Assembly (NCBI RefSeq): GCF_033449965.1
Contig: NZ_CP137761.1
Location: 1,860,001-1,924,000, forward strand
DNA from: Bacillus sp. T3
Lineage (GTDB): Bacteria > Bacillota > Bacilli > Bacillales > Cytobacillaceae
Reading direction: 5' to 3'
Length of the DNA: 64,000 bases
How positions within the stretch are numbered: the stretch's first letter is position 1; each line of letters starts with the position of its first letter. The notes beneath the pieces are model-generated. The model worked only from the letters and a program-made list of their open reading frames with translations, did not search any database and had not been told where the DNA came from. This document shows positions 8,800-17,584 of the stretch, in pieces. The position numbers and the translations under genes were made by a program.

Positions 8800-9568
8800 T
8801 TGGAGCAATTAATTTATACTCTTTTAGCTTTTATAAATAATTCTCTTTTTAAGGATATCAACTATTCTATTGCAAGAAGTCTTTTGGAAAATATCGATAA
8901 GATTGAGGGATTTTCGTTAGAAACTGCAGCCGAAGCATGTAATGTAGCTCCATCAACAATCAACCTGGTTCTGCAAAAGAATTGGTTTTAGAAATTTTTC
9001 AAACTTAAGGAATAGTGTTGTATTTTCGATTAAGTCAGGTACATCTTTTGAACAAAAGGATAGTGTCCTTAGTGCAGACAGGTTTATAGAGCAATTAGAG
9101 GAAAACGTAGAAATCATTGAAAATATCCCAGTTGAACAGATAGAACGGATTGTTAAACTAATTAATGATTCTAGAAGAATTGTAATATTAAGCTTTGAGA
9201 AGCATCAAGTACAAGCTTTGGAGTTACAAAAAAAATTACTCCTTGCAGGAAAATTTTGTGAATGTGATACAAATCTATTTAAACAAATGGATGCTCTGGA
9301 TGTATTGACAGAAGAAGATAGCATTATCACTATTTCTATACAGGGTAACCTCCTTGCAGAGGGATTCCCTTTGATTGAAAAAATTAAAACGACGATGGGT
9401 AAGAAATTACTCATTACTTTTTCAAATCCGCATCAACATGAAGAAGTATTTGATGAAATTTTGCAGTGTGGAAAAATTGAAAATAGTGCTGTTAGCAGTA
9501 ATACCTTACTACGTCTGTTTGATATTTTGATTTATTGGATTCAACATCATCATTCTTACAAGGCTTAA
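8800..9568 (+). pseudogene. MurR/RpiR family transcriptional regulator (frameshifted)
   Basis: The gene starts at TTG 8800, behind CCGAGGTGG. The N-terminal helix-turn-helix reads FSLETAAEACNVAPSTIN. One extra base at CCTGG (8964-8968) then causes a stop. Removing it gives the family sequence RFCKRIGFRNFSNLR and runs on in frame to 9568. The C-terminal part has a weak SIS-type sugar-phosphate domain (about residues 110-240) with DSRRIVILSFEKHQVQAL and LTEEDSIITISIQGN. The rebuilt protein is about 255 residues, a normal length. It lies directly upstream of the GH1 gene and is probably its phospho-sugar-sensing regulator. I read the frameshift as a sequence error. Confidence 0.8.
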
Positions 9569-9596
9569 ACTGGTCTAATTTAGACCAGTTTTTTTC
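9567..9596 (+). terminator. Terminator of the rpiR-type gene
   Basis: AAACTGGTCTA (9567-9577) pairs with TAGACCAGTTT (9581-9591) and is followed by a T-run. Confidence 0.85.
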
Positions 9597-9729
9597 ATTT
9601 TAGGAGAGTATCTTTAATTTATTGATAAAAACTAAAGGCTGGTTAATTTCAGGAACCATCCTTCCCTAATATGTGATTTGGTTTCAAGAATGAAAATGTA
9701 CTTTGAAGATTATTTAAATGGAGGTAAAA

Positions 9730-11186
9730 ATGGTGACTAATTATCAATTTCCTAAGGATTTTTTATGGGGCGGTGCAACTGCAGCAAATCAATTAGAAGG
9801 TGCTTATAATGAAGGTGGTAAGGGTCTCTCCATTTTCGATATGGTTAAATTTGTGCCAAAAGAGGAACGCGGAAATGATGTGGAAATGGATGTTAGAAGC
9901 GAAAAGGAATTGGAAGCATTATTATCTTTAAAAGAGGGAGAAAATTTTCCTAAGCGACGCGGTATTGATTTTTATCACCGATATCAGGAAGATATTGCTT
10001 TATTTGCTGAAATGGGTTTTAAAGTATTCCGTTTATCCATTTCGTGGGCACGTATTTTCCCAAATGGAGATGAATTAACCCCTAATGAAGAAGGTCTAGC
10101 ATTTTATGATAAGGTGTTTGATGAGTTATCGAAGTATGGCATTGAGCCATTAGTGACCTTATCTCACTATGAAATACCACTTCATTTGGTTCAAAAATAC
10201 AATGGCTGGACAGATCGCCGCCTAATAGAATTCTTTGTACGTTATGCGGAGACGGTTTTTAACCGTTATAAAGGGAAAGTAAAATATTGGTTAACATTTA
10301 ATGAAATTAATATTTCTCAATTCTCCCCATATATCGGTTCTGGTATGCTTGTAGACCGCGTGGAGAACAAGGAACAAGCTGTTTATCAAGCACTTCACCA
10401 TCAATTTGTTGCTAGCGCAAGAGCGGTAAAAGCCTGTCATGAAATCATTCCTGACTCGAAAATCGGTTGTATGATCGCTCGTATGGAGGTGTATCCGGAA
10501 ACTTGCAATCCAGCTGATGTACTTGTCGCGTTGGAAGAGGATCAAAAGAACCTATTCTTCACAGATGTACAAGTTCGTGGATACTATCCAAGCCATATGT
10601 TGAGTTATTTCGAAAAGAATCAAATCAAGATTGACATGTTACCAGGTGATGAAGAAATCTTATTGCAACACCCAGTAGACTTTCTTTCATTTAGCTACTA
10701 CATGACAATGGTAGCGAGCGGATCCCCTGATAAATTGAAGCAAAAAGGGAACTTTTCCACTGGGATTTTGAACCCTTATTTAGAAACATCTGATTGGGGC
10801 TGGCAAATTGATCCTACTGGATTAAGAATCACCTTGAAAAAAATGTACGACCGCTATCAAGTGCCATTATTTATTGTAGAAAATGGATTAGGTGCTTATG
10901 ACAAAGTGGAAGAGGATGGTTCCATTAATGATGATTATAGAATTAATTATCTACGTGAACACATCAGAGCAATGGGTGAAGCCATTCAGGATGGAGTCGA
11001 TTTAATGGGATACACGACTTGGGGTGTATTGATTTAATCAGTGCTGGTACATCAGAAATGTCTAAACGCTACGGATTCATTTATGTGGATCAAGATGATT
11101 ACGGTAATGGTACATTGAAGCGAACACCTAAAAAATCTTTCTATTGGTACAAGGATGTTATTGCCACCAATGGCGAGAAGCTTTAA
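9730..11186 (+). pseudogene. GH1 6-phospho-beta-glucosidase (frameshifted near the 3' end)
   Basis: A glycoside hydrolase family 1 enzyme. ATG 9730 is preferred because the upstream in-frame ATG (9718) is part of the ATGGAGG ribosome-binding site. DFLWGGATAANQLEGA opens the barrel. The acid/base is Glu192 in TFNEIN and the nucleophile is Glu384 in IVENGLG. One base is missing at about 11024, in GGGGTGT, so the frame stops at 11037. Restoring it gives TTWGCIDLISAGTSEMSKRYG and the correct C-terminus to 11186, about 485 residues. It would hydrolyse PTS-imported phospho-beta-glucosides. No PTS permease is adjacent. Confidence 0.85.
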
Positions 11187-11201
11187 CCATTAAAATTTTT
11201 G

Positions 11202-11241
11202 AAAAAAAGGCGATTCTTCAAAAAAGAAGGATCGCTTTTTC
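11202..11241 (+). terminator. Terminator of the GH1 gene
   Basis: An imperfect stem, AAAAAGGCGAT-TCTTC with GAAGG-ATCGCTTTTT, around an A-rich loop, ending in a T-run. Confidence 0.7.
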
Positions 11242-11365
11242 TATTAAATTTTGTTAAAAATATCAATGCTTTTAACACTAATCGGCATATTTATTTAAAT
11301 TTAACTAATAATAATGGTGTATTTTTGAAATTAGGGTTCGATAGTCAATCATAAAGGGGTACACC

Positions 11366-11854
11366 ATGGAAAAGTTTATACAAAACTTAGATTTGTCATC
11401 AAAAGGTTTATGGTTTCCCGTTGCTTTAGGTACTATCTTTTTAATTTACATATTTTTCATGCCAAAACGATTAAGTTGGAGAGAAATTTATTTTATCTTT
11501 GGTACAACCGGCTATGTAGCAATAACAATCGATGTTTTCCTAATGTTAAATTATTTGGATGTATTTGATTTAGGTCATAATCCGCAATTGGAAGGAATTG
11601 GTGATTTTATATGTTACGGTATCATTCCTTCTTGTTTTGCTGTACTATTTCTTAACTATTTTAAGCAAGAAAAGAAATGGCTGTATGTTACGTTCTTCAC
11701 TATTTTAGCCAGCTTATCTGAGTGGCTGCTTGTTCAAGTTGGATATATGAAGTTAAAAGGATGGCATACCTGGTGGTCTATCCCGGCCTTTATTATAGTC
11801 TTTGGGTTTTGGTTACCTTGGCAATTAAGATTGATACGTGGAGAGACAAAGTGA
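11366..11854 (+). CDS. CBO0543-like integral membrane protein
   Basis: A 162-residue polytopic protein with about five transmembrane helices (roughly residues 17-32, 41-65, 79-97, 104-124, 137-153) and Trp/Tyr-rich boundaries. The pattern of KGLWFPVALGT at the N-terminus and KGWHTWWSIPAFIIV near the end matches small membrane proteins of Bacilli and Clostridia annotated as the CBO0543 family; the assignment is from memory. AAAGGGG precedes the ATG. Function is unknown and the neighbours give no hint. Confidence 0.65.
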   Translation: MEKFIQNLDLSSKGLWFPVALGTIFLIYIFFMPKRLSWREIYFIFGTTGYVAITIDVFLMLNYLDVFDLGHNPQLEGIGDFICYGIIPSCFAVLFLNYFKQEKKWLYVTFFTILASLSEWLLVQVGYMKLKGWHTWWSIPAFIIVFGFWLPWQLRLIRGETK

Positions 11855-12013
11855 GAAATAACGCTGCTTAACTGTTATATGGGAGATTACAATCAGGTAA
11901 TTGCAGGCCCAGATGGTTATCTGATTCATGCCTGGGGTGATAATAGAAATATTCTACGCGGACAACTTAACCCCGATGTTTTCTTCAAAAGAACTAGAAC
12001 GACTTCACACTAA
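11855..12013 (+). pseudogene. 3' remnant of a BNR/sialidase-like gene
   Basis: An open stretch of about 50 codons ending at TAA 12011-12013 reads YMGDYNQVIAGPDGYLIHAW followed by GDNRN and NPDVFFKR. This is how BNR-repeat or sialidase-like secreted proteins usually end. A TGA in frame at 11872-11874 would lie within the missing upstream body only by other frames, but no further matching sequence precedes the fragment: the CBO0543-like gene abuts it. It is a gene relic; the ATG at 11879 could give a 44-residue peptide, which I consider unlikely to be functional. Confidence 0.5.
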
Positions 12014-12127
12014 AATAATCATTGTTTTACTAATTGGTAGACGTCGCACAGATAACCTCATTATGTCAAAATTCACCCTATGCTAGAGAACACATATAAA
12101 CCAAGAGTAGATGGGTTCGAAAGAGTA

Positions 12128-12173
12128 AAAAGAGAGTGGAATACCAGATAATCTGAATTCCACTCTCTTTTAT
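12128..12173 (+). terminator. Strong intrinsic terminator
   Basis: AAAGAGAGTGGAAT pairs with ATTCCACTCTCTTT over 14 bp, with a 14-base loop, and is followed by T-rich sequence. It closes the stretch after the sialidase-like relic. The rest of 12014-12348 holds no gene that I can support. Confidence 0.8.
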
Positions 12174-12348
12174 ATTCGCTTAGTCATGACTGTTAAATTT
12201 ATATTCAAATTCAGGTGCTGTCTGTGCAACTTACCATACAAAGTGATTTGATAAACATTTATTATTCCGATTTTTGTTTTTACTCGATAAACAACCATAC
12301 CCTTGTCTCCCTTCATGAATATTTTGATATGAAGGAGGTGGAAGGAAT

Positions 12349-12594
12349 ATGCCAAAGAAGAAAAAGAAGGAAGAGAATTGCGGTTGTCCCAAACAAATTA
12401 TACAACCCTGTTCACTCTCTAACGTGAGAATTATTCCGATTAGAGATATCCCGGACAATTGTCAATTAGTATGTATAGGCCCTTTTTGCTCGTTAGTCTG
12501 CTTTGGTTCTGATTTACGAGTAATACATTGTGACATAGTTTGTGATGATGCGGGCAATTGCACTGTTATTTGCACGCCTGACGACAACGGTTAA
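12349..12594 (+). CDS. Small cysteine-rich protein of unknown function
   Basis: An 81-residue protein starting behind GAAGGAGGTGGAAGG. It opens with a Lys-rich segment, followed by NCGCPKQIIQPC and then nine further cysteines in VCIGPFCSLVCFG, HCDIVCDD and NCTVICTPDDNG. There is no signal peptide or clear hydrophobic helix. The repeated C-x-x-x-C spacing suggests disulfide cross-linking or metal binding. It precedes a DUF6143 gene by about 70 bases in the same direction. Cys-rich small proteins beside such genes in Bacilli are often spore-surface components, but that is only an analogy. Confidence 0.6.
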   Translation: MPKKKKKEENCGCPKQIIQPCSLSNVRIIPIRDIPDNCQLVCIGPFCSLVCFGSDLRVIHCDIVCDDAGNCTVICTPDDNG

Positions 12595-12665
12595 TGCATT
12601 CCTCTTGATCGTGACCCATCCGACTAATAGTTTAAATATAATTATTGAAAGGAGTGGATTTTCTT

Positions 12666-13205
12666 ATGACATCGTACAATTATGACCGATATAGTAAAGT
12701 TGTAAATATACCTAATCCCTTGTATCAATCCTTACAGGGACGATATTTTGTTGGCCAAACGGAACATATACGGTTTGGAAAAGGAAAAAATGGGTGGGGA
12801 GGCTTAGTTAATCCATCTAAATCTGATGTTAATTTATTTGTAAATGCGTTTACCATTACCAATCATGCCAATCAACCTTTTGAAGCTGAAATTTGGTTTA
12901 ATGCCCTTCCACCTGGAACGACCATGATTTCCAATAATGTGACTCCTGCAAACACATCCCTCACACCACTTCCAAAACCCGAAGTAAAAATTGCATATGC
13001 AGAATTTGTTGAAGGATTTCCAAAAAGTGGGGTAATGGCGTTTAGGCGAATTGTCCCCCCGCAAAGTACTTTAGCCAGTGATGAAGATGGGAAATTTATC
13101 TTTCCGCCTGACGGATCATTTATTATTTTTTTAGTTTCACCAAATAGTGAAATCATTGAGGCGGAAGTTGCGTTCGGCTGGTTTGAAAAAAGAAGGAAAT
13201 GGTAA
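12666..13205 (+). CDS. DUF6143 family protein
   Basis: A 179-residue protein. The start ATG 12666 has AAAGGAGTG nine bases upstream; a longer reading from 12645 overlaps that site. The sequence YDRYSKVVNIPNPLYQSL, YFVGQTEHIRFGKGKNGWGG and VFGWFEK-like end identify the DUF6143 family found in the Bacillus cereus group and relatives (family name from memory). The middle is beta-rich with PPGTTMISNNVTPAN, and no signal peptide is present. Function is unknown. Its distance from the Cys-rich gene suggests cotranscription. Confidence 0.75.
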   Translation: MTSYNYDRYSKVVNIPNPLYQSLQGRYFVGQTEHIRFGKGKNGWGGLVNPSKSDVNLFVNAFTITNHANQPFEAEIWFNALPPGTTMISNNVTPANTSLTPLPKPEVKIAYAEFVEGFPKSGVMAFRRIVPPQSTLASDEDGKFIFPPDGSFIIFLVSPNSEIIEAEVAFGWFEKRRKW

Positions 13206-13332
13206 TCTCCTAGGTATATAACCACTTTTAGCCCTAGACGAGTCAGCAGCTTTTCGCTATAGTATTTCATAACAAAAGCAGCAGAATAATAAAGTAATTC
13301 AATAAGATAAATAAAGGCAGGAAGACGTCACA

Positions 13333-13554
13333 ATGACTAAATCTTTTTATCATTTTTTAATGAAGTATCGACATCCTGAACCAATGGATGCCATCAGTCA
13401 CTTTGCGAACGATGCATACCATGACCATGGATTTCCAAAAAGTTCATCAGACTATCATGAGATAAGCTTATATCTGGAAATGAATGGTCATTATTTACAA
13501 AGCTTAGCCACGTTTGATGAGGTGTGGGCTTGTTATGAAGAGAGTGAGAGATAG
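13333..13554 (+). CDS. yozE: YozE family protein (UPF0346, SAM-like)
   Basis: A 73-residue helical protein whose KSFYHFLMKYRHPEPMDAIS, FANDAYHDHGFPKSSSDYHE and SLATFDEVWACYE segments match YozE of Bacillus subtilis almost throughout. The family adopts a sterile-alpha-motif-like fold; its role is unknown. Length and ends are normal. It opens a block (yozE, yodN-like, yozD, yodL, deoD, yodJ, ctp) whose order resembles the B. subtilis yod region. Confidence 0.9.
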   Translation: MTKSFYHFLMKYRHPEPMDAISHFANDAYHDHGFPKSSSDYHEISLYLEMNGHYLQSLATFDEVWACYEESER

Positions 13555-13583
13555 GCGCAAAACGTTTGCCTATCTCTTTTTTT
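13547..13583 (+). terminator. Terminator of yozE
   Basis: AGAGATAGGC (13547-13556) pairs with GCCTATCTCT (13568-13577), followed by seven T. The stem begins inside the last codons of yozE. Confidence 0.85.
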
Positions 13584-13679
13584 ATTCCATCGATTCTCAT
13601 GTATTCTGGTGCCGTTTCAAGCAAAAGTGCATATAATATCCTAAATATTTCACGACTCATCATTGAGAGGATGGAGGAA

Positions 13680-14381
13680 ATGGATAAACGAAAAAAACCG
13701 AAAAAGCCGAAGTACAAAATCGGTGATTCAGTCGTGATCACAATATATGGAACAGTTGGGAAAGTTACAGATGTCAAATGGCTCGATGGAATGTATGTGT
13801 ACGAAATTGATAAAAGTGAAGGTCTATATTTTGAATCAAAGCTCGAATTATTATCAGAGTATCAAGGCGAAATCGTTGAAAAAGAACAGATTGATATCGA
13901 ATATAAGTTCTTTTTTGGGGATCTAGTCCAAGTAAAAGGTTATGGAGCAGAATTATTTAAAGTTGTAGGCTTTCGGACAGAAATTTGGCGGTATAAGGAA
14001 AACGCTTGGGAAGATGTCATTTATGAGTTAGCAAGAATTAAGGATGGGGAATGGTTAGAGGCGGGCGAAGAAGAGCTAACATTAGTGGCAGATGCTGAAA
14101 CTGCAGATATGTTCATTCAAAAGCTCGGACTGCTGTATTTAGCAAATAAACCACAAGCGCTCCTCAATCTTCCTGAACCAAAAAACCCGAATCGAAAAAG
14201 AGAGCGGGAAGAGTTGAATACAAAAATGGAAAAGAAGGAATATATTGATTTTCTATTAGATGTGTATAATGATTATCGTCTGTTATATCACTTATTCCAT
14301 GATGAGGAATATAAGAAAGTTATGAAGGTTGTATTAAAAAAATTGGCATCTGTAGTAAATGGTGATGAAATTAATCAATAA
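13680..14381 (+). CDS. YodN-like protein
   Basis: A 233-residue soluble protein; ATG 13680 is chosen for GGATGGAGG just upstream. Residues 10-60 and 75-120 look like two small beta-barrel modules (YKIGDSVVITIYGTVGKVTDV and FFFGDLVQVKGYGAELFKVV), similar to KOW/SH3-like folds. The C-terminal 60 residues are helical and end in a DFLLDVYNDYRLLYHLFHDE segment. Its position between yozE and yozD points to B. subtilis yodN, but I name it by position only. Function is unknown. Confidence 0.7.
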   Translation: MDKRKKPKKPKYKIGDSVVITIYGTVGKVTDVKWLDGMYVYEIDKSEGLYFESKLELLSEYQGEIVEKEQIDIEYKFFFGDLVQVKGYGAELFKVVGFRTEIWRYKENAWEDVIYELARIKDGEWLEAGEEELTLVADAETADMFIQKLGLLYLANKPQALLNLPEPKNPNRKREREELNTKMEKKEYIDFLLDVYNDYRLLYHLFHDEEYKKVMKVVLKKLASVVNGDEINQ

Positions 14382-14574
14382 ACACAGACTCTTTCTTATT
14401 ACTATTTTCCCACCTTCTTTGATCCCCTTAAGTTAATTAAACTCTTATACGAGTTATAGAACAAAGCAAACTCACCATCGTAATAAACACCCTTTAAAAT
14501 CCTTATTTAAAATAAAAAGTTGCGGGTATGAAAAAAGAAAAATGCTCATACATTCCTATAAAGGGGGCGATACT

Positions 14575-14748
14575 GTGAGAGAAATTGAAGTATTCATTGA
14601 CACGGAAGAAATTGCAGAATTTTTCTTTCAAGAGCTTTTGAAACGGGGATACGTTCCCGCAGAGGAAGAATTGGAGGAATTAGCTGATATTACATTTGAG
14701 TACTTAGTAGAAAAGAGCATTATCGATGAGGAAGTATCTGAAGATTGA
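14575..14748 (+). CDS. yozD: YozD family protein
   Basis: A 57-residue acidic protein. The start is GTG 14575 behind AAAGGGGGCG, not the upstream ATG at 14542, which lacks a ribosome-binding site. REIEVFIDTEEIAEFFFQEL and ADITFEYLVEKSIIDEE match B. subtilis YozD closely. It is a small conserved Bacillaceae protein with no known function, and probably a helical adaptor-like peptide judging from its amphipathic helices. Confidence 0.85.
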   Translation: MREIEVFIDTEEIAEFFFQELLKRGYVPAEEELEELADITFEYLVEKSIIDEEVSED

Positions 14749-14756
14749 CATAGATG

Positions 14757-14791
14757 ACAAAATGACGAGTACCTGTACTCGTCATTTTTGC
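14757..14791 (+). terminator. Terminator of yozD
   Basis: AATGACGAGTAC and GTACTCGTCATT form a 12-bp stem with a 2-base loop, then T-rich sequence. Confidence 0.85.
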
Positions 14792-14886
14792 GTGAGTAAA
14801 ATTTATTCGTAAATAGAAGGGAGATACGAAACCTTTTATGAATGTTATCGTATAATTAAGGAAGAAATAGCGAGGAGGATAAGAAA

Positions 14887-15066
14887 ATGTTAAAAAAACT
14901 TTTGAAATCCATACTTAATAGTGCCGTAAACAACAAAAAACATCACTACACCAGCGACGCGTGGAAAAAGAGCCACAAGTACAAGCATCATTCTCATTAC
15001 GGTCATGGCCATTATAAAAAGAAACATAAAAGTTTTTCAAGCTTTGGCAGCTTTTTTAGTAGCTAA
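14887..15066 (+). CDS. 59-residue His/Lys/Ser-rich peptide
   Basis: A short gene behind a strong GAGGAGG. The product begins MLKKLLKSILNSAVNNKKHH, an amphipathic helix, then becomes a low-complexity His/Lys/Tyr/Gly stretch (KKSHKYKHHSHYGHGHYKKK) and ends in SFSSFGSFFSS. There is no recognised family. Basic, His- and Ser-rich random-coil peptides occur among spore-coat proteins. It is followed 26 bases later by a Hanks-type kinase gene and then spo0M, so phosphorylation of its serines by that kinase is an attractive but unproven idea. Confidence 0.65.
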   Translation: MLKKLLKSILNSAVNNKKHHYTSDAWKKSHKYKHHSHYGHGHYKKKHKSFSSFGSFFSS

Positions 15067-15092
15067 TGTGTTCACTGATTGGAATAGATTAA

Positions 15093-15908
15093 ATGTATAA
15101 AAGTATTATCCTAATCATTTCATCATTAATTGAAAAACCCCTGGCGAATGCTACCTTGATTCAAAATCGATACGAAGTTTTGAGTCATCTCGGAAGCGGC
15201 AGTTACGGTCATAGTTATTTAGTCTTTGACCATCAAGACAACGTAAAGGTTGTCCTCAAGGCACTAAGGTGGCATAAAAGGATGACAAAAAAAGGGCGAA
15301 TCGGCTTCTATCAAGAAATGGCAATCATGCAACAGCTCCATTATCCTAGTTTCCCAAGATTTATTGGTCATGGTATGTATGATAAAGTTCCTTTTTTTAC
15401 GATGGAATACATCTCCGGAAAAACGTTTGAACAACTTATTTTCGAAGAAGGTCGACAATTTGATGAACTAGAATCCTTCACCTTGGGCTATGAGTTAGTT
15501 AAGATATTTAGTTTCCTACAACAAAACAACATCGTGCACCGAGATATTCGTATCCCCAATATTATGTGGGATGGAGATCAAATAAAGGTAATCGATTTAG
15601 GGCTGGCGAAAAAGGTCGCAGGCGGAACAATCGAAAACCAGAAGTCGATCATTCACCCTCGGAAGCAGATTGATTTCAAGAGTGATTTTTACGGTTTGGG
15701 GCACTTTCTCTTATTTTTATTATATTCAGCTTATTCCCCCGATGTTAATGAAAAGGAAAAAAGCTGGGAGGAGGAATTAACCCTATCGTACGATGCGAAA
15801 AGCCTGATCCGGAAATTGCTTCAAATAGATCCTCCTTATGAAACAACGCAACAATTAAAGTGTGATTTTGAAAAAATATTAAAATCTTATGCTATAACGG
15901 AAGGATGA
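15093..15908 (+). CDS. Serine/threonine protein kinase (Hanks type, PrkD/YbdM-like)
   Basis: A 271-residue protein that is essentially one kinase domain without a transmembrane or sensor extension. Visible motifs are the Gly-rich loop LGSGSYGHSYLVF, Lys56 in VVLKALRW, the catalytic loop HRDIRIPN with Asp151, and DLG (Asp168) in place of DFG. The size resembles the soluble B. subtilis kinase PrkD (YbdM). The start is less certain, as ribosome-binding is weak and the first 25 residues are hydrophobic. The stop overlaps the Spo0M region, so the two are cotranscribed, implying a sporulation-linked role. Confidence 0.85.
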   Translation: MYKSIILIISSLIEKPLANATLIQNRYEVLSHLGSGSYGHSYLVFDHQDNVKVVLKALRWHKRMTKKGRIGFYQEMAIMQQLHYPSFPRFIGHGMYDKVPFFTMEYISGKTFEQLIFEEGRQFDELESFTLGYELVKIFSFLQQNNIVHRDIRIPNIMWDGDQIKVIDLGLAKKVAGGTIENQKSIIHPRKQIDFKSDFYGLGHFLLFLLYSAYSPDVNEKEKSWEEELTLSYDAKSLIRKLLQIDPPYETTQQLKCDFEKILKSYAITEG

Positions 15909-15913
15909 AGAAA

Positions 15914-16684
15914 ATGTCATTATTTAATAAAGTATTTGCCAGTGTTGGAATAGGCTCTGCTACTGTTGATACAAAATTGGAACGAGATACATTGATTCCA
16001 GGAGAAGAAATTAAGGGCATTGTAGAGATTCGTGGTGGCAGTGTCGACCAGCAAATTGACGCTATTTATCTTTCGTTATATACAACTTACTTAAAAGAAT
16101 CAGATGAAAAGAAATACTCCGTTAATGCTTTAATCGATCAGGTCCGATTAAATGAACCATTATTAATAAAATCGAAAGAAACAAAACAGATTCCATTTTC
16201 ATTTAAATTGCCAATTGATACTCCTATTTCATTGGGAAGAACAAAAATCTGGGTTGCAACAGGTTTAGACATTAAAAATGCGGTGGATCCATCCGATAAA
16301 GATTATATTAAAGTAGTTCCAAATCCACTTATGGAGGCGGTACTTAACGCAGTAAATGACTTAGGATTCAGATTACGTGAAGCAGAGTGCGAGGAGGCTC
16401 CATATCGCTTACGGAAACGACTGCCATTTGTCCAGGAATTTGAATTTGTTCCAATTACGGGAAGCTATAAGGGAAGATTGGATGAACTAGAGATTGTCTT
16501 CTTTCCAAGTTCCAATTCAATGACCGATATTTATATGCAGGTTGATCGTAAAGCTCGTGGTCTAGGTGGATTTCTGGCAGAGGCATTGGAGATGGATGAA
16601 AGTCACGTGCACTTCACGGTAAGCTCTGGAGACCTTCCTTCCTTACGAGAAAAAATCAACGCAACGATCCAAAAATTTGCATAA
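15914..16684 (+). CDS. spo0M: Sporulation-control protein Spo0M
   Basis: A 256-residue arrestin-fold protein. The start ATG 15914 has GGAAGG at a proper distance, while the ATG at 15905 does not. FNKVFASVGIGSATVDTKLE, PGEEIKGIVEIRGG and IPFSFKLPIDTPISLGRTKI follow the Spo0M pattern. The C-terminal third includes the DMQVDRKARGLGGFLAE-type region. In Bacillus, Spo0M modulates sporulation onset and interacts with cytoskeletal and division proteins. Here it follows a kinase gene with a coupling overlap, unlike its B. subtilis location, so the pairing may be specific to this lineage. Confidence 0.9.
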   Translation: MSLFNKVFASVGIGSATVDTKLERDTLIPGEEIKGIVEIRGGSVDQQIDAIYLSLYTTYLKESDEKKYSVNALIDQVRLNEPLLIKSKETKQIPFSFKLPIDTPISLGRTKIWVATGLDIKNAVDPSDKDYIKVVPNPLMEAVLNAVNDLGFRLREAECEEAPYRLRKRLPFVQEFEFVPITGSYKGRLDELEIVFFPSSNSMTDIYMQVDRKARGLGGFLAEALEMDESHVHFTVSSGDLPSLREKINATIQKFA

Positions 16685-16909
16685 TCGGGTTCGGTGAATT
16701 TGGTAGCGGACATTAGATTCTTTATTTTAATTAAAAGTGTTTATTTGATAGGCTAACCGGACAACAGGTTTGTTATTTTACATTCTATGGGCATCAATCA
16801 GTGGTTTTTATATAAATAAGGCATTTTGTGTCCTTTTAAGCCTTGAAAAAAGGATATTGGATCAATATAAGGTCCTCTATGTCCGTTCCAATAACTACGT
16901 TTTGAAAAT

Positions 16910-16938
16910 TAGCTCAGATTAATCTGGGCTTTTTTTAT
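16910..16938 (+). terminator. Intrinsic terminator in the spo0M-yodL gap
   Basis: AGCTCAGATT pairs with AATCTGGGCT (one G-T pair) and is followed by seven T. It lies 225 bases past spo0M, so the transcript has a long 3' end. The remaining 16685-17107 gap is AT-rich with no gene that I can support. Confidence 0.75.
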
Positions 16939-17107
16939 GCATTTTTTCGTTTTAATTAAAAATTTATTGTCATCCGACAAAAAAACAAAAAATCTGATGA
17001 AGGATTCGACAAAGAAAATGTTTAATTCTTATTAAAATTGATTTATTTTCTACTGCAGTTGAAAAGTAATGTCAGTTATTGGAAAATACACAATTGGGGG
17101 AATCGGT

Positions 17108-17416
17108 ATGTTAATGGAATTAGTAGGAAAACGAAAACGCAAATTTGATGTCACCCTTTACCAAACTCCAGTATTCAGACAGAAAAAAGGTTATGAACAA
17201 GTATATCGCATACTAGTTGAGGAGATTAATCATAAAGACTGCCTTGAAAGCATTTTTAAAATATTTAATGTAAACGATTTGATCCCAAATGATTATGGTG
17301 GAAGATATGTTGGGACAGGGGATATTATTTCAATTGAAGAAGGTAAAAACGGCCAAGCCTTCTATCAATTACAGCCGGATGGTTGGATCAAAATTAATCG
17401 TTTGCGTTTAAGGTAG
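17108..17416 (+). CDS. yodL: YodL domain protein
   Basis: A 102-residue protein. ATG 17108 is preferred, behind TTGGGGGAATCGG; the reading from 17069 lacks a good site. RKFDVTLYQTPVFRQKKGYE, NDLIPNDYGGRYVGTGDII and FYQLQPDGWIKINRLRLR match B. subtilis YodL. YodL in B. subtilis affects cell shape and division when overproduced, through the MreBH/FtsZ systems. It has its own terminator and sits before deoD as in B. subtilis. Confidence 0.88.
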   Translation: MLMELVGKRKRKFDVTLYQTPVFRQKKGYEQVYRILVEEINHKDCLESIFKIFNVNDLIPNDYGGRYVGTGDIISIEEGKNGQAFYQLQPDGWIKINRLRLR

Positions 17417-17417
17417 G

Positions 17418-17449
17418 AAGAGGAAAGCTTAAGCTTCCTCCTCTTTTTA
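17418..17449 (+). terminator. Terminator of yodL
   Basis: GAGGAAAGCTT and AAGCTTCCTC form a near-perfect stem, followed by CTCTTTTT. It also lies just past the convergent 43-residue gene. Confidence 0.75.
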
Positions 17450-17452
17450 CTG

Positions 17453-17584
17453 TTATTGTTTATTTTTTCGATTACCCGCAGTATATTCTTTTCCATGAGC
17501 TTCATGTTCTGCAATAATCGCCTCTGCTGGAATATGGTTATTTTTCTTCGGAGAATTAATTCGACTTCGATGTTTTTTGCCCAT
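17453..17584 (-). CDS. 43-residue basic peptide (DUF3941-like)
   Basis: A short gene on the minus strand with GGGAGGAG six bases before its ATG. The peptide begins MGKKHRSRINSPKKNNHIPA, continues EAIIAEHEAHGKEYTAG and ends in RKNKQ. The HIPxEAIIAEHEAHGKEY core is, from memory, a conserved short Bacillaceae motif filed as DUF3941. Its function is unknown. It converges on yodL and diverges from deoD. Its small size means that gene callers often miss it. Confidence 0.75.
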   Translation of the reverse strand: MGKKHRSRINSPKKNNHIPAEAIIAEHEAHGKEYTAGNRKNKQ

